Source: Clostridia bacterium
GTDB lineage: Bacteria; Bacillota; Clostridia; Christensenellales; UMGS416
Reading direction: 5' to 3'
DNA: 64,000 nt
Assembly (NCBI GenBank): GCA_016938675.1
Contig: JAFGUF010000001.1
Location: forward strand, 1-64,000
In this document: positions 1 to 8,013 of the stretch, piece after piece
Layout: each line of letters opens with the position of its first letter
Position numbering within the stretch: the stretch's first letter is position 1
Notes under the pieces: generated by a model
Databases searched by the model: none
Told to the model about the DNA's origin: nothing
Seen by the model: only the letters and a program-made list of their open reading frames with translations
Made by a program: the position numbers and the translations under genes

Positions 1-86
1 AGAGATAGGGATTCGAACCCTAGATAGGTTTAACCCTATGCCGGTTTTCAAGACCGGTGCATTCAACCAGACTCTGCCATCTCTCC
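1..86 (-). tRNA. tRNA-Ser (anticodon UGA), 3' end cut by window edge
   Basis: Read on the minus strand, this is a class II tRNA with acceptor 5' arm GGAGAGA, anticodon loop CTTGAAA (anticodon TGA), a long variable arm and a T-arm containing GGTTCGAATCC. The 3' acceptor strand starts TCTCT and is cut by the window edge, so the last acceptor bases, discriminator and any CCA are missing. It reads UCA and related serine codons. It has its own promoter (132-160) rather than depending on the DUF2207 gene upstream. Confidence 0.95.
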
Positions 87-131
87 ATAAAAATATTCAA
101 ATTTAAAGCGCCGTACTGACGACGCTTGTAT

Positions 132-160
132 ATTTTATCAAATGAAAAGTGATATGTCAA
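132..160 (-). promoter_or_regulatory. Sigma-A promoter of tRNA-Ser(UGA)
   Basis: On the minus strand TTGACA (155-160) and TAAAAT (132-137) are separated by 17 bases. Transcription would start near 125, about 40 bases before the tRNA. That leader contains a small hairpin (about 106-126, AAGCG..CGCTT arms with a four-base loop), perhaps part of the 5' leader removed in processing. Confidence 0.75.
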
Positions 161-173
161 TAACTTTATTATG

Positions 174-2105
174 CTACCACGATTTGCTTCCGCCGCCGGA
201 AAAACCGCCTCCGCTAAAGCCCCTGGACGAGGAAGAAAACGACCGCGAAGAGGCAGAAGAGTAGGATCGGGTAGGGCGATAGCTATAGGTAGATGAAGGC
301 CTGGAATAGGAAGAACTACTGGTTCTGTATACTGATTTTTTTGCATTTATGCCCAGCCGCGTGAAATCAGATACAGTATTATAGGCGAATGACCTGCTGC
401 TGAATTTTCTATTTCCCGCCTCTGAATCGTACCATTCAGGCGGAGCGGTGATTGCTTTTGCGAACTTGCCAATCCATACTCTGGATACTCCCAGCACCAA
501 TGCATAAGGCAGCACCTTATAGAAATATTCCGGTGTGTCATTTGCCAGCTCTTCCAGCCAGTCCTTTTCCGCTGTAATGATAAAATGCCTGAATCCTAGA
601 ACGCGTTCATATAGAGTATGCCCGTACTCTGATAATTTCTGCGTGTAGTAGGCAAGTCCGGCCAAAAGGCATGATGAGGAAATAATGAGCAGCGTTTGCC
701 GGAGATTAAGAGCCCAAGTACGAGAGATGATGTCTGCAATGCTGGCATAGAGCAAAACCAAAATTGCATAGAAAACTATACGTATGCCATTTTTGAAGGC
801 TGTTCTTTTGCTCCAATTTTTTAATATCCTCAAAAGCCAGAAATATAGCGGCAGGAAGGCAATTGGAGAGATAATGGCCAGAAATATACCCAGCCCAATG
901 TTGGAATACATCCCGGTAAAAAATGTAGAAAGCGAAAAGCACAAAAACGCCAAGAAAGCATTTAATCGCGACATCTTTTTGCTTTTCTTCTCTATTAAGC
1001 TTACTTCTTTATTATTAAAGTTTTTCGTAACGCCGGTCTTGAAGGAAAAAATATTTTGGCCAAGCCGTGTTTTTATCGTATCAGCGCTTATGTATGCGTT
1101 CTGTTCACCTTCCTTAAAAAGATTGTTGAAAATCAACGTTTCATAATTTGGCCTGCCTTCGGGGCTTTTTAACCTGCAGAATTCATACTTGCCTTTTTTG
1201 GGCTGCTTTATTTTTATAAAACCGAGCGAAGCCCAATATATTATCATGGATGAAATGTCTTCATCATTAACTGTACCGTCAATTATATATCCCGCTTCAA
1301 TAGGGCTGACGTCCGGCAGAGAGACCTCGACAGGTACTATAATGCTTTCATCATTGCCGAATACTGCCCATATTATAACACCGACTAGAAGCAATAGCAG
1401 GGGAAGAAACCACTTGAGGAATTCATCCAAAAAGAACGGGCTTTTTACATTTTGGAAATATCCCTCCGGCAGATTGATTTTTGCAGTAATTCCTTCATAA
1501 GTATCAAGGGGCTCTTTCAAAGTAATCGTAAGCACTTGTCTATCGGTGTATTCATATGCTACTTTTTCTTCAGTTCCGGATTCGAAATAGTAGCCTGAAA
1601 TAACTGAAATACTAGTTGGATCAACTTTTTTAGGCAATGTTATTTTCATAGTTGAGTTATATGTTTCAGTAGGATGGTCATGGCCGATTAAATTAATATA
1701 TACGGCGTCCAGCTCGCTGCTTGAGTCCTTAGGAAGGCTTACAGTGTATGAAATTTTGTATATAATTTTGCCTTCTACTGTACTGTTTGCATCACCAATT
1801 CTTATTGATGTTGAGTATGTGCTGTTTTCAATTATATAAGGTGCGCCATCAACTGAAATGTCAGAATATTTCAGCCGTGTATCTCCCCAGTAATTCGGGA
1901 GTTCGCGATATATTCCGTGCCGTTCCTCAGTGAAGAAGGTATCCAGTGTTTCGGTTATGTGGAAGGTATAGTCTTCGTCAACTACTACATCAACATCATA
2001 GTTGTCGAAGTAGTACGCCTCATAGGATGCATTGGCTGTGATGGCGTGTACTGCCGAAAATGCAACGAAAAAAACTGCAAGCATACAAAATATTTTCTTA
2101 ATCAT
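174..2105 (-). CDS. DUF2207 family membrane protein
   Basis: About 643 residues: an N-terminal signal peptide, a roughly 200-residue exported DUF2207 domain, a transmembrane segment near residues 235-255, a cytoplasmic region, two to four further membrane segments, and a Ser/Gly-rich tail ending GGGFSGGGSKSW. The function of this family is unknown. I use the ATG at 2105 rather than the TTG at 2117 of the ORF track, because the GAGG ribosome site sits between them. It is a paralogue of the tandem pair at 58.9-63.0 kb, sharing architecture, motifs such as GIYRELP/GIYRQIP and the Gly-rich -SW end. Its tail is shorter and more serine-rich than theirs. It appears monocistronic. Confidence 0.85.
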   Translation of the reverse strand: MIKKIFCMLAVFFVAFSAVHAITANASYEAYYFDNYDVDVVVDEDYTFHITETLDTFFTEERHGIYRELPNYWGDTRLKYSDISVDGAPYIIENSTYSTSIRIGDANSTVEGKIIYKISYTVSLPKDSSSELDAVYINLIGHDHPTETYNSTMKITLPKKVDPTSISVISGYYFESGTEEKVAYEYTDRQVLTITLKEPLDTYEGITAKINLPEGYFQNVKSPFFLDEFLKWFLPLLLLLVGVIIWAVFGNDESIIVPVEVSLPDVSPIEAGYIIDGTVNDEDISSMIIYWASLGFIKIKQPKKGKYEFCRLKSPEGRPNYETLIFNNLFKEGEQNAYISADTIKTRLGQNIFSFKTGVTKNFNNKEVSLIEKKSKKMSRLNAFLAFLCFSLSTFFTGMYSNIGLGIFLAIISPIAFLPLYFWLLRILKNWSKRTAFKNGIRIVFYAILVLLYASIADIISRTWALNLRQTLLIISSSCLLAGLAYYTQKLSEYGHTLYERVLGFRHFIITAEKDWLEELANDTPEYFYKVLPYALVLGVSRVWIGKFAKAITAPPEWYDSEAGNRKFSSRSFAYNTVSDFTRLGINAKKSVYRTSSSSYSRPSSTYSYRPTRSYSSASSRSFSSSSRGFSGGGFSGGGSKSW

Positions 2106-2149
2106 ACTCTGCCTCAATTATTTATTTTCCCTTTATTATAGCAGATAGT

Positions 2150-2186
2150 AATAAAAATAGGAATCAGCCATAAAGTAGCTGATTCC
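2150..2186 (-). terminator. Rho-independent terminator after the M56 gene
   Basis: The perfect inverted repeat GGAATCAGC / GCTGATTCC (2160-2186) is followed on the minus strand by TATTTTTATT. It ends the BlaI/M56 transcript and separates it from the DUF2207 gene. Confidence 0.75.
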
Positions 2187-2214
2187 ATATAAAAAGTTAA
2201 GCCAATATTTATCC

Positions 2215-4382
2215 TTACGGAATTATTGTTCCGTCAAGGGCGTTGATCCTGACTATGCATACATCTTTCTGCTCTGTCATTTCATAATTGCCTTCCAGAT
2301 ATACCGGTTCATCAAATTTCATATTGCCTATGAATTCCCACACAGGAGTTGCTATGTAGCTTGTTGCATCTTGATCATCAGGAACCATGACTACATTTAG
2401 CCGTACGTTATTGATATAAAGAGTTGCAGATGCACCCAAATTGGTTTGCGCATTTTCGCCAGAATTCCAGTAGAAATCATTTTTGATATATTCTTCGAAT
2501 GCATTTATGATTTCAGCTGAGTCTAGAAAAGCAGCATCGTTTTCAATGATTTCAGGTTTATCTATGCTGTTTAGCCACCATACTTCGAATATGCCCTCAT
2601 CATCTACAAATATATTTGCAAAGTTGCTGTATGTATAGTGGTTTTCCTCGCCTGCCAGCAAACTGGATGGACTGGATAAAATCCCGTAGTATTCTCTGTA
2701 GAAGAAGAAACGATACATTGGATAAGAGCTGTCAGAATAGCAGAGAGTCTTTTCAAGCTTGTAATTATTATCTGAACCATATAATTCTTCTATCAATTTC
2801 TCCGCAATTTCAAGGCAATCATCATATGATTTTTTCATTCCCTTAATATCGCTGCCTGTATAATCTGATGGCTTGCCAAACTGATAGCCGTCATCAAATC
2901 TCCAGTAGGCAAGTTGTGTATCCAGTTCGTTATCGGACTGAGTCAGCTCCAAAAAAGAATTCTTGCTATCACTTGTGGATGCTGAAACTTCTGTATACGT
3001 AGTGCTTGGATGTTCTGAATTTAAATCACCATCAATTCTGGTGGTTTCTCCGCTGCTCATTACTTTAATATCACCGTTACTGACCATATCACCATTATTC
3101 GAAACGTAGTCTATGAAACTGTCCAGCTGTTCATTTGAAATATTTTTGGGCACTACACGAACAAGATCAATAGTCTTGTCAACAGGCATATCCAAATCAG
3201 CATCAACATAAATTTTCACGTTTACACTGGGCTGAGCTTCAAATTCAATATGTGTGCTTTCTGTAGGTTCAGATACTGCTGTGTCTGAGTTGTTTGCCGG
3301 CAGGCATGCCGTTGTGAAACATGCGATTGAAATGATTGCAGCGGAAAATATTGCTGCAATACTTACACCTTTTAGTTTTTTAGTTGGTTTTATCATGTTT
3401 TCTACTCGCTTTCGCAGGTTACTCCTATCCTCGCAGAAGGACAGGGCAATGGGTAATTTGATTACACCGTTTGAAAGCTTGACTACATCCAGCAGGCTTT
3501 GAGAATAAAGCCTACATTTATCGTCTTTAAATGCTCTTAACACCAAAGTGTCGCAATGTAGTTCTGTGTCATTTATATATTTACTATGTGCGTAGGCCAC
3601 CAATGGATTAAACCAGTATAGTATTGCCGCCATCAGCCATAGATAGTTTTTTGCTATTTCCAGCTTTTTTATATGATATAGTTCATGAAGTATTATAAGT
3701 GATTGCTTGTCTTTGACAGTGTATCTATGAAACCAAAAGGAAGAATTATTTTCGGATACATAATTCCGTATGTGGCAGGTGCGTCAATATATGGGCATTC
3801 CTGAATAATAACCTTTCTTCTTAGCTTTATTAGTTTCCTGTTTGACTCCATCATTTGAATGATTTCCGCATCATTAATTGTCAGGCTAAGGGAAATTTTC
3901 TTTTTGAAGCGTATTATACTATACATTTTTATAAAAAGAGTAATGAGTATGCCTGCTGCCCAAATATATGAAAGATACAGCATTATATTTGCTTTATGAT
4001 AAATTGTTCTTAATTTATCCCAAACTGGCAGCTGCTGAAAAGCATTTGTATTTGTTTCAGGGGCCTTAGAAGTATTCGGCGCAGCTGCTGGGTTATCGCC
4101 TGGCAATTCCTCACTATAGTTTGTTTCTGGCTTTTCTTGAAGTGCTGCAGTATCAGGTGCAACAATTATATCTGACCTGAAGGCGGGGATAAACGAATCT
4201 GCATGGATTCCGATTTCCGGAGTAATCGGAACAGCCAGCCGTAAAACTACTAGCAGCCAGAGAAAAGAAAGAATCTCTATGTGTAGTTTCTTGGAAAATA
4301 GTTTTCTTATAATAAGAATGGCTATTATCATTATTGTAGATAACATCGTCGATATTAATATGCTTTTAAAAAGGGGAATCAC
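2215..4382 (-). pseudogene. M56 (BlaR1/MecR1-like) membrane metalloprotease, frameshifted
   Basis: Two ORFs form one interrupted gene. The upstream ORF (3693-4382, GTG start with AAGGAG site) encodes the membrane-embedded N-terminal half of an M56 peptidase, ending at a TAA shortly after ILPFGFIDTLSK. The zinc motif HELYH (bases 3673-3687) and the following helix lie in another frame that continues into the downstream ORF (2215-3633). Adding one base near 3711-3717 restores LSK-DKQSLIILHELYH. The downstream half contains the second conserved M56 block (YWFNPLVAYA), a membrane segment ending in FTTACLPA, and an extracytoplasmic domain of about 340 residues. In the family such proteins sense a signal outside and trigger cleavage of a BlaI repressor. 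The gene may be inactive, or the missing base may be a sequencing error. The ectodomain ligand is unknown and it lacks a penicillin-binding module. Confidence 0.8.
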
Positions 4383-4383
4383 T

Positions 4384-4758
4384 TTATTTCTCCTTATAAT
4401 GTTTAATTAGATTTTCAAGCTCTTCAATTTCTTTATCCGTTACTTTTTCATTATTGATAAGGCCGGCAACCATATACGAAAGATTTTTGTAATTATCTCG
4501 AAGATGATTGCTGGTTGCGTTGGCAAGGTATTCATCTTTGGACAGAATAGGGTAATATTTCATTTTGCGAGGGCTCTCCTGATTTATTCCCAAAAGGCCC
4601 TTTTCAGAAAGGCTGTAGGTATATGTTTTTACAGTATGGCGGGACCATTCAATATCTTCTGACAACAGCTCAACTATTTCGTTGTTGCTCAGCTCACCTT
4701 TATTCCATATTATTTCCATTATTATTCTTTCTGCATTTGTAAGATGTATTTCTGACAT
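4384..4758 (-). CDS. BlaI/MecI/CopY family transcriptional repressor
   Basis: About 124 residues with an N-terminal winged helix (LTNAERIIMEIIWNKGELSN, then a recognition helix around WSRHTVKTYTYSL) and a C-terminal dimerisation helix, the usual size and layout of BlaI repressors. The ATG at 4758 is preferred over that at 4770 because GGAG lies six bases before it. The M56 gene begins two bases after its stop, as in bla/mec-type signalling pairs, where the protease inactivates the repressor. Known targets include beta-lactamase, copper and envelope genes; none is adjacent here apart from its own operon. Confidence 0.88.
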   Translation of the reverse strand: MSEIHLTNAERIIMEIIWNKGELSNNEIVELLSEDIEWSRHTVKTYTYSLSEKGLLGINQESPRKMKYYPILSKDEYLANATSNHLRDNYKNLSYMVAGLINNEKVTDKEIEELENLIKHYKEK

Positions 4759-4775
4759 ATTAATCTCCATAAAAA

Positions 4776-4829
4776 ACGGTGAAATTTATTACCCGTAAAT
4801 AGGTTATAACATTTCACCGTATTTGTCAA
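4776..4829 (-). promoter_or_regulatory. Promoter and candidate BlaI operator
   Basis: On the minus strand TTGACA (4824-4829) is followed by TATAAC (4803-4808, spacer 15) or TAACCT (4801-4806, spacer 17). A 10-base inverted repeat ACGGTGAAAT / ATTTCACCGT has one arm inside the promoter spacer (4811-4820) and the other just before the start codon (4776-4785). This placement suits autorepression by the BlaI protein, but the arms do not match the classical TACA/TGTA Bla box, so operator identity is inferred. Confidence 0.5.
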
Positions 4830-4837
4830 GTTAATTT

Positions 4838-5644
4838 TTACATTCTGGTAACAATTAAATTTCCTGATTCATATTTCCTAAGTCCTCTGTAAAAGAAAAC
4901 AAATGATAAAACGAGAAATCCAATAGCGAAGGCAAGCCAGATAGCGAGCGTACCAATATTGAAATCCTTAACAAGCCTCAGCGGAATATGTGAAATAAAA
5001 GCCGCAGGAAGCAGGGAATAGATAAGAATCCTCACTATACCGCTGAATATTTTATCAGGGTATATTGAAAAGCTAATCATAAATTCAAAAACAGTCGACG
5101 CTATCATTTCGGCATTTCCGATATAGAATGTAAGGGTATGCGCAAGAATATTAACACAGGTAAATATAACAGCGCCTAGCATTACAGCCAAAACAAAAAT
5201 AATCCAGACTTTTGCTGATAGGCCCCATACAATAGCCAAAAGCACAACACCGTATACCAAGTCGCCCCATGCGCTGACGGACGTTCCGGCACCTAGAATA
5301 TTTGGCAGCACAGGCACAGGCTGCAGCAGGAATGTGTCCAGTTCGCCGGTTATTATAAGGTTGCTTATCCTGTGAACATTATAAAATAGTATATGTGCTA
5401 GGCCGAATGCTGAGCTGGTGACAGCCCATAGAAACATAATATCCTTGAAAGTATAGCCAGCTATATACTCACCTGCGACTCCAAAAGCCAGCCACCAGAA
5501 AAATATAAATGTTGCGTTATTTATTGCCATTCCGAACACCTGAACTAAGAAGCTAGCTCTGTATTCCATCTGTGATGATAAATTAAGCTTAAAGTAGCGC
5601 GTGAATAGCCGTAATATTTTTTTAGCCTCCGTGTACATGAACAT
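4838..5644 (-). CDS. ABC-2 family exporter permease (second subunit)
   Basis: About 268 residues with six predicted membrane helices and the pattern NLIITGELDTFLLQPVP, typical of the paired ABC-2 permeases that accompany DrrA-like ATPases. The ATG at 5644 follows AAAGGAG; the longer ORF start at 5692 would lie deep inside the upstream gene. It overlaps that gene's 3' end by 23 bases, so the two permeases are translationally coupled and probably form a heterodimer with the ATPase at 6407. The substrate is unknown; relatives export drugs, lipids or peptides. Confidence 0.85.
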   Translation of the reverse strand: MFMYTEAKKILRLFTRYFKLNLSSQMEYRASFLVQVFGMAINNATFIFFWWLAFGVAGEYIAGYTFKDIMFLWAVTSSAFGLAHILFYNVHRISNLIITGELDTFLLQPVPVLPNILGAGTSVSAWGDLVYGVVLLAIVWGLSAKVWIIFVLAVMLGAVIFTCVNILAHTLTFYIGNAEMIASTVFEFMISFSIYPDKIFSGIVRILIYSLLPAAFISHIPLRLVKDFNIGTLAIWLAFAIGFLVLSFVFFYRGLRKYESGNLIVTRM

Positions 5645-6410
5645 TCCTGACTCCTTTCTTAAATACAAAATAGCATATAGCGGCAAGAACAACTGCCCAA
5701 GTCGTCTGCATCATGATAGTGTTGGTTGCCTGGCTGATATTGAATGCTACAAATATCTTTGCAGGCCCCCATGTAACAAGCGAAAACGGCAGGTATTTTA
5801 AAGGTTTCTGCAGCCATGAAGGGAAGAATTCAATAGGTACAAAAGTACCAAGCATCAGGATGAACTTTGAGTAGATAAAGAAGAATGGCCTGCTTTCCTC
5901 CACAAAGAACGCGCTTAATGCTATTGTCATCAGCATTGAAAACTGCATAATGATAGATAGCACAAAAGATAGAACAAAGTAAGGAACCATTACTGCGCTT
6001 TCTATATTAGGTATGCCAACAAGTACTGTTCCTAATATGCCTCCTGTCAGTATATACAGACAGAACTTAACAAAAGAGGCACCCATGGTATTCGAGAAAA
6101 CATACATCAGGTAATTATACGGCCTTCCCAACTGATACGCGATATCTCCGTTTTTAATATCCTGCGATATTTTATATAATGTAGTCGTCCCAATAGTAAG
6201 GCTGGTCATCTCCGTGATGCACACATACCATATCATTTGGCTGTATGTATAGTTCGCTATTGTGTTGCTGCTATATATCACTCCCCAAAGGCGAAAGAAA
6301 ACATAGATAAACAGTGTGTACATTATTACTCCGCCAAAGAGGTTTTTGTTATAGTACACGGCATTTCGCAGGCTGATATTAAATATTGTTAAGTATTTTC
6401 TTATTTTCAT
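5622..6410 (-). CDS. ABC-2 family exporter permease (first subunit)
   Basis: 262 residues, six predicted membrane helices, with the conserved KNGDIAYQLGRPYNYLMYV region that matches the corresponding segment of its partner permease. The start overlaps the stop of the ATPase gene (ATGA). It is the first of two dissimilar permeases in a three-gene exporter operon under the leader riboswitch at 7450-7589. Confidence 0.85.
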   Translation of the reverse strand: MKIRKYLTIFNISLRNAVYYNKNLFGGVIMYTLFIYVFFRLWGVIYSSNTIANYTYSQMIWYVCITEMTSLTIGTTTLYKISQDIKNGDIAYQLGRPYNYLMYVFSNTMGASFVKFCLYILTGGILGTVLVGIPNIESAVMVPYFVLSFVLSIIMQFSMLMTIALSAFFVEESRPFFFIYSKFILMLGTFVPIEFFPSWLQKPLKYLPFSLVTWGPAKIFVAFNISQATNTIMMQTTWAVVLAAICYFVFKKGVRNVHVHGG

Positions 6411-7399
6411 GGTGCACCTGCCGCTGTCTTTTTGAATATATCTAGTATGATCTCTTCCATGGGAGGATCGTTGATTGTTATGTCTGCTAGATTGCCATCT
6501 TTGCTTATCATTGATATAACCTCATTTATTGATACTTTTTCAGTATCCACATGCAATGAAGCTGCATAGTCAGTTGATTTTATTATTTTTACGCCGTCCA
6601 TTGAAACAGGTTTTTGCTTTTCGAAGAATCTCGCCGAAATGATTTTCATATTCAGATAATCGTATTTTAACTTTTTAACCGATTCATCCAGTACAATTTT
6701 TCCATGGTCTATTATCATAGCTCTTTTGCAGATTTTTTCGATATCCCCCGCGTCGTGGCTGGTTAAAAATATCGTTGTATTATACTCTTTGTTTATGTGC
6801 AGTATCAGCTCACGTATCTTTTGCTTTACTACTACATCGAGCCCTATAGTCGGCTCATCAAGGAATAGAATTTTGGGCTGGTGCAGCAGCGATGCAGCTA
6901 TCTCACAGCGCACTCTTTGCCCAAGTGATAGCTTGCGAACGGGCGTTTTCAGCAGATCGCCGATATCAAACATTTCCACCAGATAATTTAGCCTGGAAGT
7001 ATACTCATCCTTTGGCACTTCATATATATCTGCAAGCAGGCGGAAGCTATCTGTAGGAGGCAGATGAAACCAAAGCTGAGATTTCTGGCCAAAGACTGTT
7101 CCTATCTGCGCAGCTAGCTGGCGGCGTTTTTTTGCCGGATCCAGCCCAAGCACGCTGATAGATCCATCAGTGGGGTGCAGAATGCCTGTCAGCATTTTTA
7201 TAGTTGTGGATTTGCCTGCCCCGTTTGGGCCGATGAAAGCCATTATTTCGCCTTCATCCACAGTAAATGAGATATTGCTGACGGCTTCCACGGTTGCATA
7301 CTCCGGCTTAATCATTGACTTAAGGCTTTGCTTAAATCCTTCTTGTTTTACCTTTGTAGTGAACGTCTTTGTTAAGTCTTTTACCTCTATGCAGCGCAT
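6407..7399 (-). CDS. ABC transporter ATP-binding protein (ABC-2/DrrA-like)
   Basis: About 330 residues. It has Walker A GPNGAGKST, signature LSLGQ, Walker B ILFLDEP followed by TIGLD, and the H-loop in LTSHD. An extended N-terminus (IEVKDLTKTF..) and a C-terminal domain of about 90 residues are as in the DrrA-like subgroup. I choose the ATG at 7399 because AAGGAG is seven bases upstream; the ATG at 7405 is too close to it. It powers the two membrane subunits encoded next. A ykkC-type riboswitch and terminator lie in its leader, so expression is probably switched by a small nitrogenous or nucleotide ligand. Confidence 0.92.
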   Translation of the reverse strand: MRCIEVKDLTKTFTTKVKQEGFKQSLKSMIKPEYATVEAVSNISFTVDEGEIMAFIGPNGAGKSTTIKMLTGILHPTDGSISVLGLDPAKKRRQLAAQIGTVFGQKSQLWFHLPPTDSFRLLADIYEVPKDEYTSRLNYLVEMFDIGDLLKTPVRKLSLGQRVRCEIAASLLHQPKILFLDEPTIGLDVVVKQKIRELILHINKEYNTTIFLTSHDAGDIEKICKRAMIIDHGKIVLDESVKKLKYDYLNMKIISARFFEKQKPVSMDGVKIIKSTDYAASLHVDTEKVSINEVISMISKDGNLADITINDPPMEEIILDIFKKTAAGAP

Positions 7400-7449
7400 T
7401 TTCATTCTCCTTATAGTAATGTTGATATAATTGTAGAAAAATATATAAA

Positions 7450-7589
7450 AAAATAAAGCCTCGAAAAAGAATCCGTATAGGACTCCATTCTCGGGCTTTT
7501 ATCCCAAATAGTGTACATCAATCAGATGCTGCGCCGCTTTGACCAGTCTGCTCAATCAAGCACGGAACCATAGGCGCACTCCTAAAATT
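7450..7589 (-). ncRNA. ykkC-class riboswitch (guanidine-I or variant) with terminator
   Basis: On the minus strand the leader carries the hallmarks of the ykkC family. A stem TGCGCC/GGCGCA encloses CTATGGTTCCG, a small hairpin TGCT..AGCA and GACTGGTCAAAG. Next come a second hairpin (CATC..GATG), ACAC, and the signature GGGATAAAAGCCCGA at 7505-7491. The AAAGCCCGAGA segment can instead pair with the downstream TTTTTCGAGGCTTT to form a terminator followed by a T run (about 7450-7500), giving an on-switch layout. The family binds guanidine, ppGpp, PRPP or nucleoside diphosphates depending on subtype. The core differs slightly from the guanidine-I consensus (CTATGG instead of CTAGGG; AAAG instead of CGAGAG), so the ligand is uncertain. 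Confidence 0.75.
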
Positions 7590-7595
7590 TTTACG

Positions 7596-7624
7596 ATTAT
7601 AACATCCATGGATATTAGTGTCAA
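7596..7624 (-). promoter_or_regulatory. Consensus sigma-A promoter of the ABC exporter operon
   Basis: On the minus strand TTGACA (7619-7624) and TATAAT (7596-7601) match consensus with a 17-base spacer. The predicted start near 7589 lies just before the riboswitch aptamer, so such a strong promoter is probably held in check by the leader terminator. Confidence 0.85.
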
Positions 7625-8013
7625 TTTTTGTTAGATATCTTTAAAATAATTAACTTTTTTATATTTATTAGTTTATAATATAAAGTGAAATAATGTTAAA
7701 TGTAACAAAGTTACTGCCTGAAAGGAGTGATATGTGGTAAAAAATATATATAAAACTAATATTAATATGAGTATAATAAAAAGATATAATTCGATATAAA
7801 AGCGAGGTACTTTTATTCGAATCGGAATTATTAGCTATGGCCTCTGGATCGTTGAGGAAGCCCTGAAAAGAAAAGTGCCTTGTCATGCAGCCTTATTCTT
7901 GCGTGACCATTCACAGCAAGATGAGAGCTTTTCAGGCAGGCAGCAGCCCTTCGGAACGAATTCGGTGAACATGCTGTAGAGAAGAAATAAGAGTGTGAAG
8001 GAAGTGTAGACAC
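7625..8013 (+). ncRNA. Gene-free stretch: AT-rich promoter region and structured zwf leader, possibly 6S-like RNA
   Basis: No credible gene lies here. A candidate promoter, TTAATA (7762-7767) and TATAAT (7785-7790) with 17 bases between, would start RNA near 7797. From about 7800 the composition becomes less AT-rich and structured. CCTGAAAAG (7862-7870) pairs perfectly with CTTTTCAGG (7928-7936). Inside it, TCTTGCGTGA / TCACAGCAAGA makes a long imperfect hairpin. No T-run terminator follows, so the RNA should read into zwf. The internal AGCCTTA..TGCGTGACC motif resembles parts of 6S RNA as I recall them, but I cannot confirm this. It could equally be a cis-regulatory leader of zwf. Confidence 0.4.

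Noticed and set aside
20-346. 108-residue ORF at the window start
   Set aside because: It overlaps tRNA-Ser(UGA) and the end of the DUF2207 gene in another frame.
3693-3720. Programmed ribosomal frameshift in the M56 gene
   Set aside because: There is no X-XXY-YYZ slippery heptamer or strong downstream structure that I can see; simple deletion or read error is more likely.
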